Assembly: GCA_030036975.1 (NCBI GenBank)
Contig: JASHSE010000099.1
Location: 1 to 5,875 of the forward strand
Direction of reading: 5' to 3'
DNA: 5,875 bases
Source: Xanthobacteraceae bacterium
GTDB lineage: Bacteria > Pseudomonadota > Alphaproteobacteria > Rhizobiales > Xanthobacteraceae
Shown here: positions 4,484-5,875 of the stretch, piece after piece
Position numbering within the stretch: the first letter of the stretch is position 1
Layout of the letters: each line of letters opens with the position of its first letter
Translations under genes and position numbers: made by a program
Notes under the pieces: model-generated
The model's input: only the letters and a program-made list of their open reading frames with translations
What the model was told of the DNA's origin: nothing
The model's database searches: none

Positions 4484-5512
4484 ATGCAGCTCGGAATGAT
4501 CGGTCTTGGCCGCATGGGCGGCAACATGGTGCGCCGCCTGTTGAACAATGGCCATCAATGCGTCGTCTACGACGGATCCGCAAACGCGGTGGCGGAACTG
4601 GTGAAGGCGAACGCCGTCGGCAGCACGTCGGTCGCGGATTTTGTCAAGAAACTCACCAAGCCGCGGGCGATCTGGCTGATGGTGCCGACCGGTGTGGTGG
4701 ACAACGTCATCGCCGATCTGCTGCCCCATACCGAGCGCGGCGACATTCTGGTTGACGGCGGCAATTCCTATTACATCGACGATATCCGCCGCGCCAAGAA
4801 CCTGACATCCAAGGGCATTCATTACGTGGATGTCGGCACGAGCGGCGGCGTCTGGGGATTGGAACGCGGCTATTGCATGATGATCGGCGGCGAGGGCGAC
4901 GTAGTGCAGCGCCTCGATCCGATCTTCGCTGCGCTTGCTCCAGGCCGCGGCAACATTCCGCGCACACCGGGCCGCGAAAGGGTCGATGGCACGTCCGAGC
5001 AGGGTTATCTGCACTGTGGACCGCATGGTGCCGGCCATTTCGTCAAAATGGTCCATAACGGCATCGAATACGGGGTGATGGCGGCTTACGCCGAAGGTCT
5101 CGGCGTCCTCAAAGCCGCCAATGTCGGCAAGAAAACCGGCGCGATCGATGCAGAAACCACGCCGCTGCGCGATCCCGAGCATTACCAATACGACTTGAAC
5201 CTGCCCGACATCGCCGAAGTCTGGCGGCGCGGCAGCGTCATCGCGTCTTGGCTGCTTGATCTCATCGCGACGTCGCTGATCGAGGATCCCGCCCTGAGCA
5301 AATTCGCCGGCCGCGTATCCGACTCGGGCGAAGGTCGTTGGACCATCAAGGCGGCCATCGACGAAGGCGTGCCGGCGCACGTGCTTTCGTCGGCGCTCTA
5401 TGAACGGTTCAGCTCGCGCGGCGAGGCTGATTTCGCCGACAAAGTGCTTTCGGCCATGCGTTACGAATTCGGCGGCCACATCGAAAAGCCGCCCGCGCAG
5501 CGTGCCGGATGA
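4484..5512 (+). CDS. gnd: 6-phosphogluconate dehydrogenase, decarboxylating (short form)
   Basis: A 342-residue cytoplasmic enzyme that oxidises and decarboxylates 6-phosphogluconate to ribulose 5-phosphate, in the oxidative pentose-phosphate pathway. The N-terminal Rossmann domain begins GMIGLGRMGGNM (4-15, dinucleotide-binding GxGxxG). Further signatures are DGGNSYY (91-97), the substrate loop VGTSGGVWGLERGYCMMIGG (117-136) and HGAGHFVKMVHNGIEYG (181-197) with catalytic Lys188, His191, Asn192 and Glu196. The length fits the short bacterial GndA/YqeC-type group rather than the ~470-residue E. coli type. The second strand ends in VVYDGS with Asp30, which in Rossmann folds usually favours NAD+ over NADP+ (inference). 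ATG 4484 is chosen because GGAG lies 10 nt upstream and the Rossmann motif starts at once; an upstream extension to 4382 would add unrelated residues. It follows the tal stub by 4 nt and precedes a Cof-type HAD gene. Confidence 0.93.
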   Translation: MQLGMIGLGRMGGNMVRRLLNNGHQCVVYDGSANAVAELVKANAVGSTSVADFVKKLTKPRAIWLMVPTGVVDNVIADLLPHTERGDILVDGGNSYYIDDIRRAKNLTSKGIHYVDVGTSGGVWGLERGYCMMIGGEGDVVQRLDPIFAALAPGRGNIPRTPGRERVDGTSEQGYLHCGPHGAGHFVKMVHNGIEYGVMAAYAEGLGVLKAANVGKKTGAIDAETTPLRDPEHYQYDLNLPDIAEVWRRGSVIASWLLDLIATSLIEDPALSKFAGRVSDSGEGRWTIKAAIDEGVPAHVLSSALYERFSSRGEADFADKVLSAMRYEFGGHIEKPPAQRAG

Positions 5513-5530
5513 TAACGGAGCGGAATACCG

Positions 5531-5551
5531 ATGCAGCAGCCGATCGACTGA
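5531..5551 (+). other. Six-codon mini-frame between gnd and the next gene
   Basis: ATG to TGA encodes MQQPID and has GGAG (5517-5520) 10 nt upstream, so ribosomes could start there. It fills the 55-nt gap before the Cof-type gene. It may be chance, a coupling leader, or the first codons of a lost gene. Too short to identify. Confidence 0.2.
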
Positions 5552-5567
5552 GCGGGACGGAGGACCG

Positions 5568-5875
5568 ATGGCAGCGAAGTGCAAGATTTCGTTGGTGCTT
5601 GCCGATGTGGACGGCACCCTCGTCACCGAGGAGAAAATCTTGACCGAGCGGGCGCGCGCCGCCGTACGCGCGCTGCACCGCGCCGGTATCCTGTTCGCCA
5701 TAACCAGCGGCCGGCCGCCGCTCGGCATGGCCATGCTGTTCGATGTGCTCGCCATCGAAACGCCGATCGCCGGCTTCAACGGCGGGCTTTTTGTCGATCG
5801 CCATCTCACCATCCTGGAACAAAAGACGGTGCCGCCCGACGTCGCGCGCCAGGCAATCGATCTGATGCAGGCGCG
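5568..5875 (+). CDS. Cof-type HAD hydrolase, N-terminal part (runs off the right edge)
   Basis: The frame is open from ATG 5568 to the window end (102 complete codons). HAD motif I is VLADVDGTLV with Asp13 and Asp15, followed by LTERARAAVRALHRAGILFA. Motif II is ITSGRP with Thr46 and Ser47, and then comes FNGG (70-73), all typical of the Cof/IIB subfamily (sugar-phosphate phosphatases such as YbiV or YidA), whose cap is inserted after motif II. The start is supported by GGAGGA (5559-5564) 3 nt upstream, close but acceptable. It lies 55 nt after gnd in the same direction and probably shares its transcript, suggesting a role in dephosphorylating sugar phosphates. Motifs III and IV are outside the window, so substrate and integrity cannot be judged. 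Confidence 0.85.
   Translation, partial: MAAKCKISLVLADVDGTLVTEEKILTERARAAVRALHRAGILFAITSGRPPLGMAMLFDVLAIETPIAGFNGGLFVDRHLTILEQKTVPPDVARQAIDLMQA

Noticed and set aside
4460..5812. Long minus-strand frame (450 codons) across gnd
   Set aside because: Exact antisense of gnd and the Cof-type HAD gene, both strongly supported by catalytic motifs; long antisense frames are common in GC-rich genes.
1..5875. CRISPR array, tRNA/rRNA gene, insertion sequence or phage element
   Set aside because: No regularly spaced repeats, no cloverleaf or rRNA-like sequence, no transposase or integrase motif and no terminal inverted repeats were seen.

Overview
The window reads as GC-rich alphaproteobacterial chromosome, most likely Hyphomicrobiales (Bradyrhizobium/Rhodopseudomonas/Xanthobacteraceae-like). 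This is an inference from codon use, from the short-form 6-phosphogluconate dehydrogenase lying in a sugar-phosphate cluster with HAD phosphatases, and from the general look of the proteins. I see no rRNA, tRNA, CRISPR array, integrase or transposase.

Layout. (1) 1-198, minus: the first 66 codons of a secreted phosphoesterase (phospholipase C/acid phosphatase family) that runs off the left edge. (2) 199-670: a long non-coding stretch holding a GC-rich hairpin, a perfect dyad and an orphan Shine-Dalgarno sequence. (3) 671-883, plus: a small, charged, probably disordered protein. It converges on (4) 910-1986, minus: a membrane-anchored SLT-domain lytic transglycosylase with a DAT(G/P) tandem-repeat linker. 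A 16-bp palindrome lies between the two stops. (5) 2179-2865, minus: an ArsR-type winged-helix regulator. (6) About 2957-3240, plus: the frameshifted, 5'-truncated tail of a DHA2-type MFS efflux transporter, divergent from the regulator and plausibly its former target. (7) 3241-3628: non-coding, possibly decayed sequence. (8) 3629 to the right edge, plus: a sugar-phosphate operon. It holds a HAD hydrolase, a 47-codon frame that begins like transaldolase but loses the similarity after about 15 codons, an intact decarboxylating 6-phosphogluconate dehydrogenase (gnd), and the start of a Cof-type HAD hydrolase.

The operon genes are tightly packed: an ATGA overlap between HAD and the tal stub, 4 nt between the stub stop and gnd, and 55 nt between gnd and the Cof-type gene. 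That suggests one transcript and coupled translation. gnd catalyses the oxidative pentose-phosphate step to ribulose 5-phosphate; transaldolase would act in the non-oxidative branch but appears lost at this site.

I find no convincing undescribed defence or mobile system. The strongest unusual signals are two gene remnants: the transaldolase N-terminal stub that kept its position and coupling in the operon, and the decayed MFS exporter next to an intact ArsR regulator. Both rest on remembered family sequences and need a database comparison.
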